From positions 30,679 to 94,678 of the forward strand of contig NZ_JACHLI010000031.1 in the NCBI RefSeq assembly GCF_014204515.1: a DNA stretch of 64,000 nucleotides, given 5' to 3'. The translations under genes and the position numbers were made by a program. Positions 1-8,865 of the stretch are shown here, in pieces (positions within the stretch are counted from its first letter, which is position 1; each line of letters starts with the position of its first letter). The stretch is from Pseudomonas nitroreducens (GTDB lineage: Bacteria; Pseudomonadota; Gammaproteobacteria; Pseudomonadales; Pseudomonadaceae). The notes under the pieces were generated by a model, which made no database searches, was not told the DNA's origin, and worked only from the letters and a program-made list of their open reading frames with translations.

Positions 1-1634
1 TACAGCGCCATATCACGGGAAGCCTTCTCCACGACTGGAGCGGCGGTAGCGGAGTTCACTGGCGCTGTCGACTCGATGGCCGGCGGCGGGTCCAGTTGCA
101 GCACCTTGGCGGTATAGCTCCACTCCTCGAAGGTCTTCTCCGGGTTGTCGTTGAGCTTGCTGCCGTAGCTGGGAACGATCTGGTGCACCTTGGCCTGCCA
201 TTCGGGGGTGGCGAGCTTGTCCTTGAACACCTTCTCCAGCACGTTGAGCATGATCGGCGCGGCGGTGGAGGCGCCCGGCGAGGCGCCCAGCAGGCCGGCG
301 ATGCTGCCGTCTGCGGAAGCGACGATCTCGGTGCCGAGCTTCAGCACGCCGCCCTTGTCGGCGTCACGCTTGATGATCTGCACGCGCTGGCCGGCCTGCC
401 ACAGACGCCAGTCCTCGGCTTTGGCTTCCGGGAAGTACTCGCGCAGGGCGGCGAGGCGGTCATCGTCGGAGAGCATCAGCTGGCCGGCCAGGTATTCCAC
501 CAGCGGGTACTCGTCGATGCCCACGCGGGTCATCGGCCAGAAGTTGTGCGTGTTGGTGCTGGACAGCAGGTCGAGGTACGAACCTTCCTTGAGGAACTTG
601 GTGGAGAAGGTGGCGAACGGCCCGAAGAGGATCACGCGCTTGCCGTCGAGCACGCGGGTGTCCAGGTGCGGCACGGACATCGGCGGCGCGCCGACCGAAG
701 CCTTGCCGTAAGCCTTGGCCAGGTGCTGCTGGGCAATGGTCGGGTTCTCGGTGACCAGGAACGAACCACCCACCGGGAAGCCGGCGTATTCCTTGGCTTC
801 CTCGATGCCGGATTTCTGCAGCAGACGCAGCGCGCCGCCGCCGGCGCCGATGAAGACGAACCTGGCGTCGGTCTCGCTGACGCTGCCGTCCTTGAGGTTC
901 TTGTACTCGACGCGCCAGGTACCGTCGTCGTTGCGGGTGATGTCCTCGACTTCACTGGAGAGCTTCAGGCTGAAGTTCGGCTGGCTCTGCAGGTGCGCGG
1001 CGAACTGGCGGGTGATCTCGCCGAAGTTCACGTCGGTGCCGATGGGCGTCCAGGTGGCGGCGATCTTCTGCGCAGGGTCGCGGCCCTGCATCATCAGCGG
1101 CACCCACTTGGCGATCTGCGCCGGGTCTTCGGAGTACTGCATGCCGCGGAACAGCGGGCTCTGCTGCAGCGCTTCATAACGCTTCTTGAGGAAGGCGATG
1201 TTGTCGTCGCCCCAGACGAAGCTCATGTGCGGGGTGGTGTTGATGAACGAGCGCGGGTTCTTCAGTACGCCGTTCTGCACCTGCCAGGCCCAGAACTGCC
1301 GGGAGATCTGGAACGACTCGTTGATCTCCACCGCCTTGGCGATAGTGACGTTGCCGTCCTTGTCCTCGGGGGTGTAGTTCAGCTCGGCCAGGGCAGAGTG
1401 GCCGGTGCCGGCGTTGTTCCAGCCGTTGGAGCTTTCCTGGGCAACGCCGTCCAGGCGCTCGACCATCTCCATCGACCAGCCCGGTTCCAGCTCGTTGAGC
1501 CAGACGCCCAGGGTGGTGCTCATGATGCCGCCGCCGATCAGCAGCACGTCGACTTTCTTGGTTTCCGCGAACGCGGGCGCGCAATTCACTGCCAGAGCGA
1601 GGCCCAGCAGCGGCCCGCTAACTTTCTTGATCAT
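1..1634 (-). CDS. mqo: Malate:quinone oxidoreductase, 3' end cut by window edge
   Basis: FAD-dependent membrane-associated enzyme that oxidises malate to oxaloacetate and passes electrons to quinone (TCA cycle and respiratory chain). The translation has a dinucleotide-binding motif LLIGGGIMS near residues 31-39, followed by the Mqo-type stretch with DGVAQESSNGWNNAGTGHSA and a C-terminal LLGASPGASTAAPIM segment typical of the family. 544 complete codons are visible; the next codon begins TA, so the stop may lie just outside. The first 23 residues (basic start, hydrophobic core, APAFA) look like a signal peptide, which is odd for an enzyme acting on cytoplasmic malate, although some Pseudomonas paralogues carry such an extension. 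The ATG at 1634 has no strong ribosome binding site. It is transcribed away from the GntR locus. Confidence 0.93.
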   Translation of the reverse strand, partial: MIKKVSGPLLGLALAVNCAPAFAETKKVDVLLIGGGIMSTTLGVWLNELEPGWSMEMVERLDGVAQESSNGWNNAGTGHSALAELNYTPEDKDGNVTIAKAVEINESFQISRQFWAWQVQNGVLKNPRSFINTTPHMSFVWGDDNIAFLKKRYEALQQSPLFRGMQYSEDPAQIAKWVPLMMQGRDPAQKIAATWTPIGTDVNFGEITRQFAAHLQSQPNFSLKLSSEVEDITRNDDGTWRVEYKNLKDGSVSETDARFVFIGAGGGALRLLQKSGIEEAKEYAGFPVGGSFLVTENPTIAQQHLAKAYGKASVGAPPMSVPHLDTRVLDGKRVILFGPFATFSTKFLKEGSYLDLLSSTNTHNFWPMTRVGIDEYPLVEYLAGQLMLSDDDRLAALREYFPEAKAEDWRLWQAGQRVQIIKRDADKGGVLKLGTEIVASADGSIAGLLGASPGASTAAPIMLNVLEKVFKDKLATPEWQAKVHQIVPSYGSKLNDNPEKTFEEWSYTAKVLQLDPPPAIESTAPVNSATAAPVVEKASRDMAL

Positions 1635-1655
1635 CGAAAGGATTTCTCGTCGTTA

Positions 1656-1702
1656 GGGCTTGGCCTTTCCCACCAGCGTCATTCAGCGTGAAGGCCAGGC
1701 CC
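1656..1702. repeat. Inverted repeat in the mqo leader
   Basis: GGGCTTGGCCTT (1656-1667) and AAGGCCAGGCCC (1691-1702) pair at 11 of 12 positions around a 23-nt loop. It lies 22 bp upstream of the mqo start codon, so it would be in the 5' leader or promoter. A role in mRNA folding or regulator binding is inference. The rest of 1703-1975 holds no convincing gene; short open frames there are low-complexity. Confidence 0.45.
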
Positions 1703-1975
1703 CACGCACGAAGCGCGAACGATGGGCAAGGCGACAGATGACGAGGATGAGTCGGGACTCAGTTCCCTCCTCCGCCGGCTCTGGGGCCTGCTTGATGGAA
1801 TGAGGGACGTCCTGCGCAGAGAGGCTTTTGTTGTTGGAAGAATGCATGGTCTGCTGAAACGTTTGTGCATTCTATAGAAAGCCGCCTGTATCACCAACCA
1901 TGGCAGTCAACTATCGACTGGCCGGTTCGCCTGCAAGCCGTTTCGTCTTGTTTCACTGCAGGCTTCCCGGCGTGC

Positions 1976-2067
1976 GTAGGAGCGGACTCCGTCCGCGATG
2001 GTCCGGCCGTGCTTCCTTCGCTTATCGGAGCGACGTTTGATCGATCGCGGACGGAGTCCGCTCCTAC
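1976..2067. repeat. REP-type inverted pair (family A)
   Basis: A 24-nt unit, GTAGGAGCGGACTCCGTCCG followed by CGAT, at 1976-1999 is repeated in inverse orientation at 2044-2067, separated by 44 bp. The same unit recurs at 16547-16609 and 16817-16840. Each unit is itself an imperfect palindrome (CGGAC/GTCCG), as in bacterial REP sequences, and a head-to-head pair is the usual BIME arrangement. It occupies the spacer between the divergent mqo and GntR genes. The remaining bases up to 2267 show no gene. Confidence 0.85.
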
Positions 2068-2267
2068 GTCCATGAGAAACCCGCTGCGCACCAAATCGTT
2101 ACCGAAGCGCCCCATGACCTCGCATTCGTCTCCCTTGCCGTTACCGTTTCGCCCCATCGCACACCGGCTCCGACTCCACACTTTCTGCCCCCGCCTGCTC
2201 TATTTCGGCCAACTTGAATCATTTCGCCATCATTGGCACGGCACCTGCTTAATTGCATGCATGGATA

Positions 2268-2279
2268 ATTGGATCCAAA
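2268..2279. promoter_or_regulatory. Candidate GntR/FCD operator before the regulator gene
   Basis: ATTGGATCCAAA contains the perfect palindrome TTGGATCCAA (2269-2278). It differs at one base from ATTGGATCCAAT, which I recall as the operator of VanR, a regulator of the same GntR/FCD family. It ends 19 bp before the chosen ATG of the downstream GntR gene, where a repressor could block transcription of its own gene. Binding by this particular regulator is inference. Confidence 0.5.
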
Positions 2280-2298
2280 AATCCACGAGGAACACCCC

Positions 2299-2964
2299 AT
2301 GCGCCTGGTACCCGCTGCCCGCCCGCCGATGAGCGCCGAAGACGAGGCCTACGACTACCTCCTGCAGGCCATCTGCACCGGCCGCTACAGGACCGGCGAC
2401 CGCCTGGTGGCCGAGGACATCGCCAGCGAGATCGGCATGAGCCGCATGCCGGTGCGCGGCGCCTTCAAGCGCCTGGATGCCGAGGGGCTGGTGACCCTGC
2501 GGCCGAACCGCGGCGCCATCGTCAGCGGCCTGAACATCGAGGAGATGCGCGAAGTCTTCGAGATGCGCAGCGCCCTGGAAGGCCTGGCCATCCGCATCGC
2601 CGTGCCGCAACTGACGGACCGCGATCTATCCCGCCTTGAGCGCATGCTCGACGAGATGGACGACTACCGCGACGACAGCGCCGAATGGGTCAGCCGCCAC
2701 CGCGCCTTCCACGAGTACCTCTGCAGCCTCGCCAAGCGCCCGCGCCTGCTGCGCCAGATCACCGCGCTGTACTCGGTGATCGAGCCGCACATGCGCCTGT
2801 GGCTGCGGCACGTCGACAAGCCCATGAGCGCCCGCGAGGAGCACGCGGTGATCCTCGATGCCCTGCGCTCGGGCGATGCCCGCGAGGCCGAGCGGGTGAT
2901 CTGCGACCACATCGAGGGGACGATTCCCTCGCTGGCGAAGTTTCTGGAGGCGCAAGCCACCTGA
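2299..2964 (+). CDS. GntR-family transcriptional regulator, FCD subfamily
   Basis: 221-residue DNA-binding regulator. An N-terminal winged helix-turn-helix (about residues 12-75, with VAEDIASEIGMSRMPVRGAF as the helix-turn-helix and LVTLRPNRGAIV as the wing) is followed by an all-helical FCD ligand domain that shows the expected His-rich metal or ligand positions (HRAFHEY, EEHAVILDAL, ICDHI). FCD regulators usually sense organic acids or amino-acid-derived ligands and often repress neighbouring genes. A TTG 10 codons upstream is open, but the ATG at 2299 follows a GAGG Shine-Dalgarno with 8-nt spacing, so I chose it. It lies 127 bp upstream of, and codirectional with, the ABC transporter and gamma-glutamyltransferase genes that it probably controls. 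Confidence 0.9.
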   Translation: MRLVPAARPPMSAEDEAYDYLLQAICTGRYRTGDRLVAEDIASEIGMSRMPVRGAFKRLDAEGLVTLRPNRGAIVSGLNIEEMREVFEMRSALEGLAIRIAVPQLTDRDLSRLERMLDEMDDYRDDSAEWVSRHRAFHEYLCSLAKRPRLLRQITALYSVIEPHMRLWLRHVDKPMSAREEHAVILDALRSGDAREAERVICDHIEGTIPSLAKFLEAQAT

Positions 2965-3091
2965 AAGCGTGCCACCCACGCGCCATCCACCCAAACGCAA
3001 TCCACGAAGCAGCGAATCGAAGCAACGGGCGCCTAGACCCGTACTTCTGTGTCCCTGAACTGCCCCTGGCAACCCCACCCCGGAGAGCAAC

Positions 3092-3898
3092 ATGTTCGAA
3101 CGCAGGATCCCGCAGTGCCTTCTCGCCCTTTGCCTGGCCGCCCCGCTGGCGCACGCCGAGGTGAAGATTCCCGATCGCTTGCAGAACGCCAGCAAGGTGA
3201 CCTTCTGCGGCGGCATGGATTCCCCGCCCATGGGTTTCTATGACGCCAACCAGAAGCTCACCGGGGTCACCATCGACCTGGGCGAAGCCATCGCCAAGCG
3301 TCTGGGCGACAAGAAGATCGACTGGCGCATCACGCCGTTCTCCGGGCTGATCCCGGCGCTGCTGGCCGGCCAGTGCGACATGCTGGTGGACCAGCTGTTC
3401 GACAAGCCCGAACGGCGCGAAGTGATCGACATGGTCAACTACATGTACTCCAGTCAGGCCGTGGTGGTCGGCAAGGGCAACCCCGAGGGCATCCGCAGCC
3501 TGGACGATCTGTCCGGCAAGAAGGTCGCGGTGCTCAACGGCTCGACCATCCGTACCCTGCTGGACGCCCATAACGAGAAGCTGACCAAGGCCGGCAAGCC
3601 GCCGATGAAGGTGGTGGTCTACAACACCGACACCGACGCCTTCCAGTCCCTGCGCATCCGCCAGACCGACGCCTACGGCACCACCGTGGAAACCGCCGGC
3701 TACTACCAGAGCATGGCGCCGGACCTGTTCGAGATCGGCGTGCCGGCCTTCGCCCGCATCCTCACCGGCCTGGGCATCCGCAAGGAAGACAAGCAGCTCA
3801 GCGAGGCCGTCACCCAGATCATCAAGGACATGCAGGCCGACGGCAGCTACGCCGCGCTCCTGGCCAAATGGCACATCGAAGGCGACAAACTGGACTGA
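3092..3898 (+). CDS. Amino-acid ABC transporter substrate-binding protein (family 3)
   Basis: 268-residue periplasmic binding protein of the polar amino acid type. A Sec signal peptide ends near residue 22 (LAAPLAHA before EVKI). The mature part contains the family-3 pattern: MDSPPMGFYDANQKLTGVTI, GEAIAKRLG, LLAGQCDMLVDQLFDKPER with the arginine that normally binds the ligand alpha-carboxylate, and a C-terminal DTDAFQSLRIRQTDAYG. Start ATG follows a GGAGAG ribosome site. It is the first structural gene after the GntR regulator and is followed 11 bp later by its permease. The actual ligand cannot be read from sequence; the gamma-glutamyltransferase in the same unit suggests a glutamyl compound. 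Confidence 0.9.
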   Translation: MFERRIPQCLLALCLAAPLAHAEVKIPDRLQNASKVTFCGGMDSPPMGFYDANQKLTGVTIDLGEAIAKRLGDKKIDWRITPFSGLIPALLAGQCDMLVDQLFDKPERREVIDMVNYMYSSQAVVVGKGNPEGIRSLDDLSGKKVAVLNGSTIRTLLDAHNEKLTKAGKPPMKVVVYNTDTDAFQSLRIRQTDAYGTTVETAGYYQSMAPDLFEIGVPAFARILTGLGIRKEDKQLSEAVTQIIKDMQADGSYAALLAKWHIEGDKLD

Positions 3899-3909
3899 GG
3901 TAACGAGCC

Positions 3910-4677
3910 ATGAACTTCAGTTGGGACGTTTTCTGGCAATACCTGCTGCGGCCGAGCGACATCTACCTCTACGGCCTCTGGCTGACGTGCGTGATCGCTG
4001 TCAGCGCGATGCTGCTGGGCTGCGTGCTCGGACTGCTGGCGGCGCTGATGCGCCTGTCGACCAACCCGCTGCTGCAGCACCCGGTGCGCTTCTACGTGTG
4101 GCTGATGCGCGGTACGCCGCTGCTGGTGCAGATCGTCTTCCTCTACACCGCACTGGCCGCCGGCGGCCTCTTCCGCTTCGAGGACCTGGACCTGGGGCTG
4201 TTCATCCTGCCCGGTAACATCCAGGCGGCGATCATCGCCCTGGGGCTCAACGAAGGCGCGTACATGGCCGAGATCATCCGCGCCGGCATCGGCGCGGTGG
4301 ACAAGGGCCAGTACGAGGCCGGCAGGTCCCTGGGCATGACCTTCCCCAAGCTGATGCGCCGCATCGTGCTGCCCCAGGCCTTCCGCGTCATCGTTCCGCC
4401 GCTGGGCAACGAGTTCAACGTGATGCTGAAGAACACCACGCTGGTCAGCGTGATCGGCGTGCAGGAGCTGCTGCTGAGCACCCAGATGGTCACCTCGGCG
4501 ACCTTCCGCGTGTTCGAGCTTTACCTCGTCGTGGCGATCTACTTCCTCGCCCTGACCACCCTGTGGGGCTTCTTCCAGCGCTGGCTGGAAGTGCGCTTCG
4601 GCAAATCCGACGGCCAGCCCGCGGCACCGAACCGGATGTTCGGCCGGCAGGCGATGAAACTGCTGAGGGGGCGTTGA
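3910..4677 (+). CDS. Amino-acid ABC transporter permease, HisM/GlnP type
   Basis: 255-residue inner-membrane subunit with about five hydrophobic segments. The cytoplasmic coupling loop is recognisable as EAGRSLGMTF followed by LPQAFRVIVPPLGNEF, the EAA motif that contacts the ATPase. Single-permease systems of this family usually work as homodimers, so no second permease is required. The stop codon is one base from the ATG of the ATPase gene, which points to translational coupling. Confidence 0.9.
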   Translation: MNFSWDVFWQYLLRPSDIYLYGLWLTCVIAVSAMLLGCVLGLLAALMRLSTNPLLQHPVRFYVWLMRGTPLLVQIVFLYTALAAGGLFRFEDLDLGLFILPGNIQAAIIALGLNEGAYMAEIIRAGIGAVDKGQYEAGRSLGMTFPKLMRRIVLPQAFRVIVPPLGNEFNVMLKNTTLVSVIGVQELLLSTQMVTSATFRVFELYLVVAIYFLALTTLWGFFQRWLEVRFGKSDGQPAAPNRMFGRQAMKLLRGR

Positions 4678-4678
4678 A

Positions 4679-5458
<780 letters not shown>

Positions 5459-5489
5459 CAACGTCATTTGAAGACCACAAGGACAAGTC

Positions 5490-6584
5490 ATGCGTAAACG
5501 CGTTCTGTTCGCCAGCACCCTCACCCTCCTCGCCTGCGCCACCGCCGCCCAGGCCGACGACAAGCTGGTGCGCTTCTACAACTGGTCCGACTACATGGGC
5601 CCGGACACCCTGAAGAACTTCGAGAAGGACAGCGGCATCAAGGTCCAGTACGACGTCTTCGACACCAACGAGATGCTCGAGGCCAAGCTGCTTTCCGGCC
5701 ACTCGGGCTACGACCTCGTGGTGCCGTCCAGCCAGTTCCTCACCAAGCAGATCAACGCCGGCGTCTACCAGAAACTCGACCGCTCGCAGCTGCCCAACTG
5801 GAAGCACCTCGACCCGCGCCTGATGAAGCGCCTGGAAGCTGCCGATCCGGGCAACCAGTACGCCGTGCCCTACATGTGGGGTACGGTCGGCATCGGCTAC
5901 AACTACGACAAGGTCAAGGCCGCCCTGGGTGACAACGCCCCGCTGGACTCCTGGGACCTGATCTTCAAGCCGGAGAACCTGGCCAAGCTGCACGGTTGCG
6001 GGGTCGCCTTCCTCGATGCACCAGTGAAGATCATCCCGCAGGCGCTGCACTACCTCGGCCTGGACCCGAACAGCACCAACCCGGACGACTACACCAAGGC
6101 CTCCGCCCTGCTGCAGAATCTTGCCCCGTCGATCACCTACTTCAACTCCTCCAAGTACACCACCGACCTCGCCAACGGCGATATCTGCGTGGCGGTCGGC
6201 TACTCCGGCGACGTGATGCAGGCGCAGACCCGCGCCCAGGAAGCCGGCAAGAAGATCGACGTGCGCTACGTGATCCCCAAGGAAGGCGCCAACCTGTGGT
6301 TCGACATGCTCGCCATCCCGCGTGACGCGAAGAACCCCAAGGGCGCCCACGCGCTGGTGAACTACCTGCTGCGCCCGGAAGTGATCGCCCCGGTCAGCGA
6401 CTACGTCGGCTACGCCAACCCCAACCCGGACGCCACGCCGCTGCTCGATGCGAAAGTACGTGACAACCCCGGCATCTACCCCAGCGACGCGGTGATCGAG
6501 AAGCTCTACGTCTCCGCCGACCTGCCGCCGAAGATCCAGCGCGTGATCACCCGCGAATGGACCCGAATCAAGACTGGCCAATGA
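5490..6584 (+). CDS. Polyamine-type ABC substrate-binding protein (PotF/SpuD family)
   Basis: 364-residue periplasmic binding protein with an N-terminal signal peptide ending at AQA (about residue 22). The first conserved block, FYNWSDYM, carries the Trp32-Ser33-Asp34-Tyr35 residues that in PotF-like proteins line the amine pocket; the second block, GYSGDVMQA, keeps Asp241 but has Tyr238 where PotF has a tryptophan. No PotG/H/I partners are present: the only permease and ATPase nearby belong to the amino-acid importer directly upstream. It may feed that importer or a distant polyamine permease. The ligand is probably an amine or amino-acid derivative; which one is unknown. Confidence 0.88.
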   Translation: MRKRVLFASTLTLLACATAAQADDKLVRFYNWSDYMGPDTLKNFEKDSGIKVQYDVFDTNEMLEAKLLSGHSGYDLVVPSSQFLTKQINAGVYQKLDRSQLPNWKHLDPRLMKRLEAADPGNQYAVPYMWGTVGIGYNYDKVKAALGDNAPLDSWDLIFKPENLAKLHGCGVAFLDAPVKIIPQALHYLGLDPNSTNPDDYTKASALLQNLAPSITYFNSSKYTTDLANGDICVAVGYSGDVMQAQTRAQEAGKKIDVRYVIPKEGANLWFDMLAIPRDAKNPKGAHALVNYLLRPEVIAPVSDYVGYANPNPDATPLLDAKVRDNPGIYPSDAVIEKLYVSADLPPKIQRVITREWTRIKTGQ

Positions 6585-6602
6585 CCTTCGAAGAGCCCTG
6601 CC

Positions 6603-8219
6603 ATGCTTAAGTTTTCCGCTCATGAGTACCCCTACGCCTCCCAGCGCCAGAGCGTGTTCGCCCGCAACGGCATGGTCGCCGCCTCGCAGCCCCTGGCTGC
6701 CGAGGCCGGCATCGCCATGCTGCGTGCCGGCGGCAACGCCATCGACGCCGCCGTCGCCACCGCCGCCGCGCTGACCGTGGTCGAACCCACCGGCTGCGCC
6801 ATCGGCGGCGACGCCTTCGCCCTGGTCTGGGTCAAGGACCAGCTGCACGGCCTGGACGCCAGCGGCCATGCGCCGGCTTCCATTTCCATCGACAAGGTGA
6901 AAGCCGCTGGGCACGACAAGATGCCGGTGCACGGCTGGCTGCCGGTCACCGTGCCGGGCATTCCCTCGGCCTGGGCCGAGCTGTCCGCGCGCTTCGGCAA
7001 ACTGCCCTTCGCCGACCTGCTGCAGCCCGCCATCGCCCTGGCCCGTGACGGCTTCCCGGTATCCCCGGTGGTCGCCCACCAATGGGAAATCGCCCGCCGC
7101 GAATACCAGCAGAGCCGCGCCGCTGTGCCGGCCCTGGAAACCTGGTTCGACACCTTCACCATCGATGGCGAGGCACCGCGCGCCGGCCAGCTGTTCCGCA
7201 ACCCGGCCCAGGCGAAAACCCTCGCCGAGCTGGCCGAGACGAAGTGCGAAAGCTTCTACCGCGGCGCCATCGCCGAGCGCCTGGCCGCCCACTCCGCCGC
7301 CACCGGTGGCGAGCTGAGCGCTGCCGATCTGGCCGGCTACAAACCCAAGTGGGTCGAGCCGATCAAGACCAACTACCGCGGCTACGACGTCTGGGAAATC
7401 CCGCCGGCCGGCCAAGGCCTGATCGCCCTGATGACCCTGAACATCCTCCAGGGCTACGACTTCGACCAGCGCGACAGCCAGCTCACCTGGCACCGCCAGC
7501 TCGAAGCGATGAAGAAGGCCTACGCCGACGGCCTGCACTACATCACCGATGCCGAGCACATGCGCGTCAGCACCGCCGCGCTGCTCTCCGACGACTACGC
7601 CGCACGCCGTCGCGCCGAGATCGGCGAGCAGGCCGCCGAGCCGAAGCATGGCGACCCGCACTCCAGCGGCACCGTGTACATCGCCACCGCCGACGGCGAA
7701 GGCAACATGGTCTCGTTCATCCAGAGCGCCTACCACGGCTTCGGCTCCGGCGTGGTGTTGCCCGACAGCGGCATCGGCCTGCAGAACCGTGGCTCGGAGT
7801 TCAGCCTCGATACTGCGCACTCCAATGCCCTGGCGCCGGGCAAGAAGACCTTCCACACCATCATCCCCGGCTTCCTCAGCAAGGATGGCGTGGCTGTCGG
7901 CCCGTTCGGCGTGATGGGCGGCTACATGCAGCCCCAGGGCCACGTGCAGATGGTGATGAACCTGGTGGACTTCGGCCTCAACCCCCAGGCCGCGCTGGAC
8001 GCCCCGCGTTGGCAATGGCTGGGCGGCATGAAGGTCGGCATCGAGCAGCACGCCAACCGCGACCTCGCCTTCGGCCTGGCGCGACGCGGCCACGAGGTGG
8101 AGATCGCCTGCGACCTGACCGACTATGGGCGCGGGCAGATCATCGTCCGCGATCCAGCAACCGGTGTGCTCTGCGGCGGCACCGAGCCGCGCGCGGATTC
8201 GCATATCGCGGTCTGCTGA
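6603..8219 (+). CDS. Gamma-glutamyltransferase family protein (Ntn hydrolase)
   Basis: 538-residue member of the gamma-glutamyltranspeptidase family, which cleaves or transfers gamma-glutamyl groups and matures by autocleavage before a nucleophilic threonine. The likely nucleophile is Thr357 in SSGTVYIATADGEGNMVS, aligned with the E. coli TTHYSVVDKDGNAVS site. The N-terminal part has MLRAGGNAIDAAVATAAALT, highly typical of the family. There is no clear signal peptide, so this copy is probably cytoplasmic. The classic glutamate-binding RxxH environment could not be confirmed by eye. As last gene of the importer operon it would process an imported gamma-glutamyl compound; that link is inference. 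Confidence 0.88.
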   Translation: MLKFSAHEYPYASQRQSVFARNGMVAASQPLAAEAGIAMLRAGGNAIDAAVATAAALTVVEPTGCAIGGDAFALVWVKDQLHGLDASGHAPASISIDKVKAAGHDKMPVHGWLPVTVPGIPSAWAELSARFGKLPFADLLQPAIALARDGFPVSPVVAHQWEIARREYQQSRAAVPALETWFDTFTIDGEAPRAGQLFRNPAQAKTLAELAETKCESFYRGAIAERLAAHSAATGGELSAADLAGYKPKWVEPIKTNYRGYDVWEIPPAGQGLIALMTLNILQGYDFDQRDSQLTWHRQLEAMKKAYADGLHYITDAEHMRVSTAALLSDDYAARRRAEIGEQAAEPKHGDPHSSGTVYIATADGEGNMVSFIQSAYHGFGSGVVLPDSGIGLQNRGSEFSLDTAHSNALAPGKKTFHTIIPGFLSKDGVAVGPFGVMGGYMQPQGHVQMVMNLVDFGLNPQAALDAPRWQWLGGMKVGIEQHANRDLAFGLARRGHEVEIACDLTDYGRGQIIVRDPATGVLCGGTEPRADSHIAVC

Positions 8220-8225
8220 GGCAAG

Positions 8226-8255
8226 CGGCGGCCCACCTGCTTTGGCGGGCCGCCG
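8226..8255. terminator. Hairpin after the gamma-glutamyltransferase gene
   Basis: CGGCGGCCC (8226-8234) pairs perfectly with GGGCCGCCG (8247-8255) around a 12-nt loop, 6 bp after the stop codon. There is no U-run behind it, so it may terminate poorly or only stabilise the mRNA end. Confidence 0.6.
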
Positions 8256-8324
8256 ACATCCGCGCCACTGCACCGCACTTATCCTCCTCGCAGGGCTTGT
8301 GAGGCCCCCATGGCAACCACTATC

Positions 8325-8343
8325 ATGAGAAGCATTCTCAAAT
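8325..8343. promoter_or_regulatory. Fur box before the ECF sigma gene
   Basis: ATGAGAAGCATTCTCAAAT, with the dyad TGAGAA/TTCTCA, matches the Pseudomonas Fur-box pattern (AATGAGAATCATTCTCATT type). It ends 15 bp before the sigma factor start codon, in the place of the promoter, and is flanked by AT-rich TATC and GATAAAA. Iron-replete Fur repression of the sigma gene is the standard arrangement for such loci. Confidence 0.75.
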
Positions 8344-8358
8344 GATAAAAGTTTCGCC

Positions 8359-8865
8359 ATGTCCTCCGTCGACGCCCCACTCCACGCCGCCGTCAGCGAG
8401 CTCTACCAGCACCATCACGGCTGGCTGCAGGGCTGGTTGCGCCGTCGCCTGGGCTGCCATGAACAGGCTGCCGACCTGGCGCAGGACACCTTTACCCGCC
8501 TGCTCGGTTCGCGCCGGGTGCTGGAAGCGCGGGAGCCGCGCGCCTACCTCACCACGGTGGCCAAGGGGCTGATGATCAACTGGTACCAGCGCCAGTCGCT
8601 GGAACGTGCCTACCTCGATGCCCTCGCCACACTGCCGGAGGAGCTGTCACCTTCGCCGGAGCAGCGTTATCTGGTGCTGGAAACCCTGCACGAGATCGAT
8701 GCCCTCCTCGCCCGCCTGCCCGAGCCGGTGCGCCAGGCGTTCCTGCTCGCGCAGATCGAAGGTCTGAAATACGAGGCCATCGCCGAGCGCCTGGGCGTCT
8801 CCCTTGGCTCGGTGAAGCGCTACATGCAACAGGCCTTCCGCCATTGCCTGGAGCTGATGGAGTGA
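8359..8865 (+). CDS. FecI-like extracytoplasmic-function sigma factor
   Basis: 168-residue sigma-70 factor of the iron-starvation group. Region 2 spans roughly residues 12-80 (CHEQAADLAQDTFTRLL) and region 4 roughly 108-165, with FLLAQIEGLKYEAIAERLGV and SLGSVKRYMQQAF as its helix-turn-helix. These factors direct RNA polymerase to the promoter of the adjacent TonB-dependent receptor when the receptor signals siderophore binding through FecR. Its gene overlaps the FecR-like gene by 4 bases and follows a Fur box, as expected. Confidence 0.93.
   Translation: MSSVDAPLHAAVSELYQHHHGWLQGWLRRRLGCHEQAADLAQDTFTRLLGSRRVLEAREPRAYLTTVAKGLMINWYQRQSLERAYLDALATLPEELSPSPEQRYLVLETLHEIDALLARLPEPVRQAFLLAQIEGLKYEAIAERLGVSLGSVKRYMQQAFRHCLELME

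Noticed and set aside
1679..1897. 72-codon minus-strand ORF upstream of mqo
   Set aside because: Ser/Arg-rich translation, no ribosome site, overlaps the leader inverted repeat; not supported as a gene.
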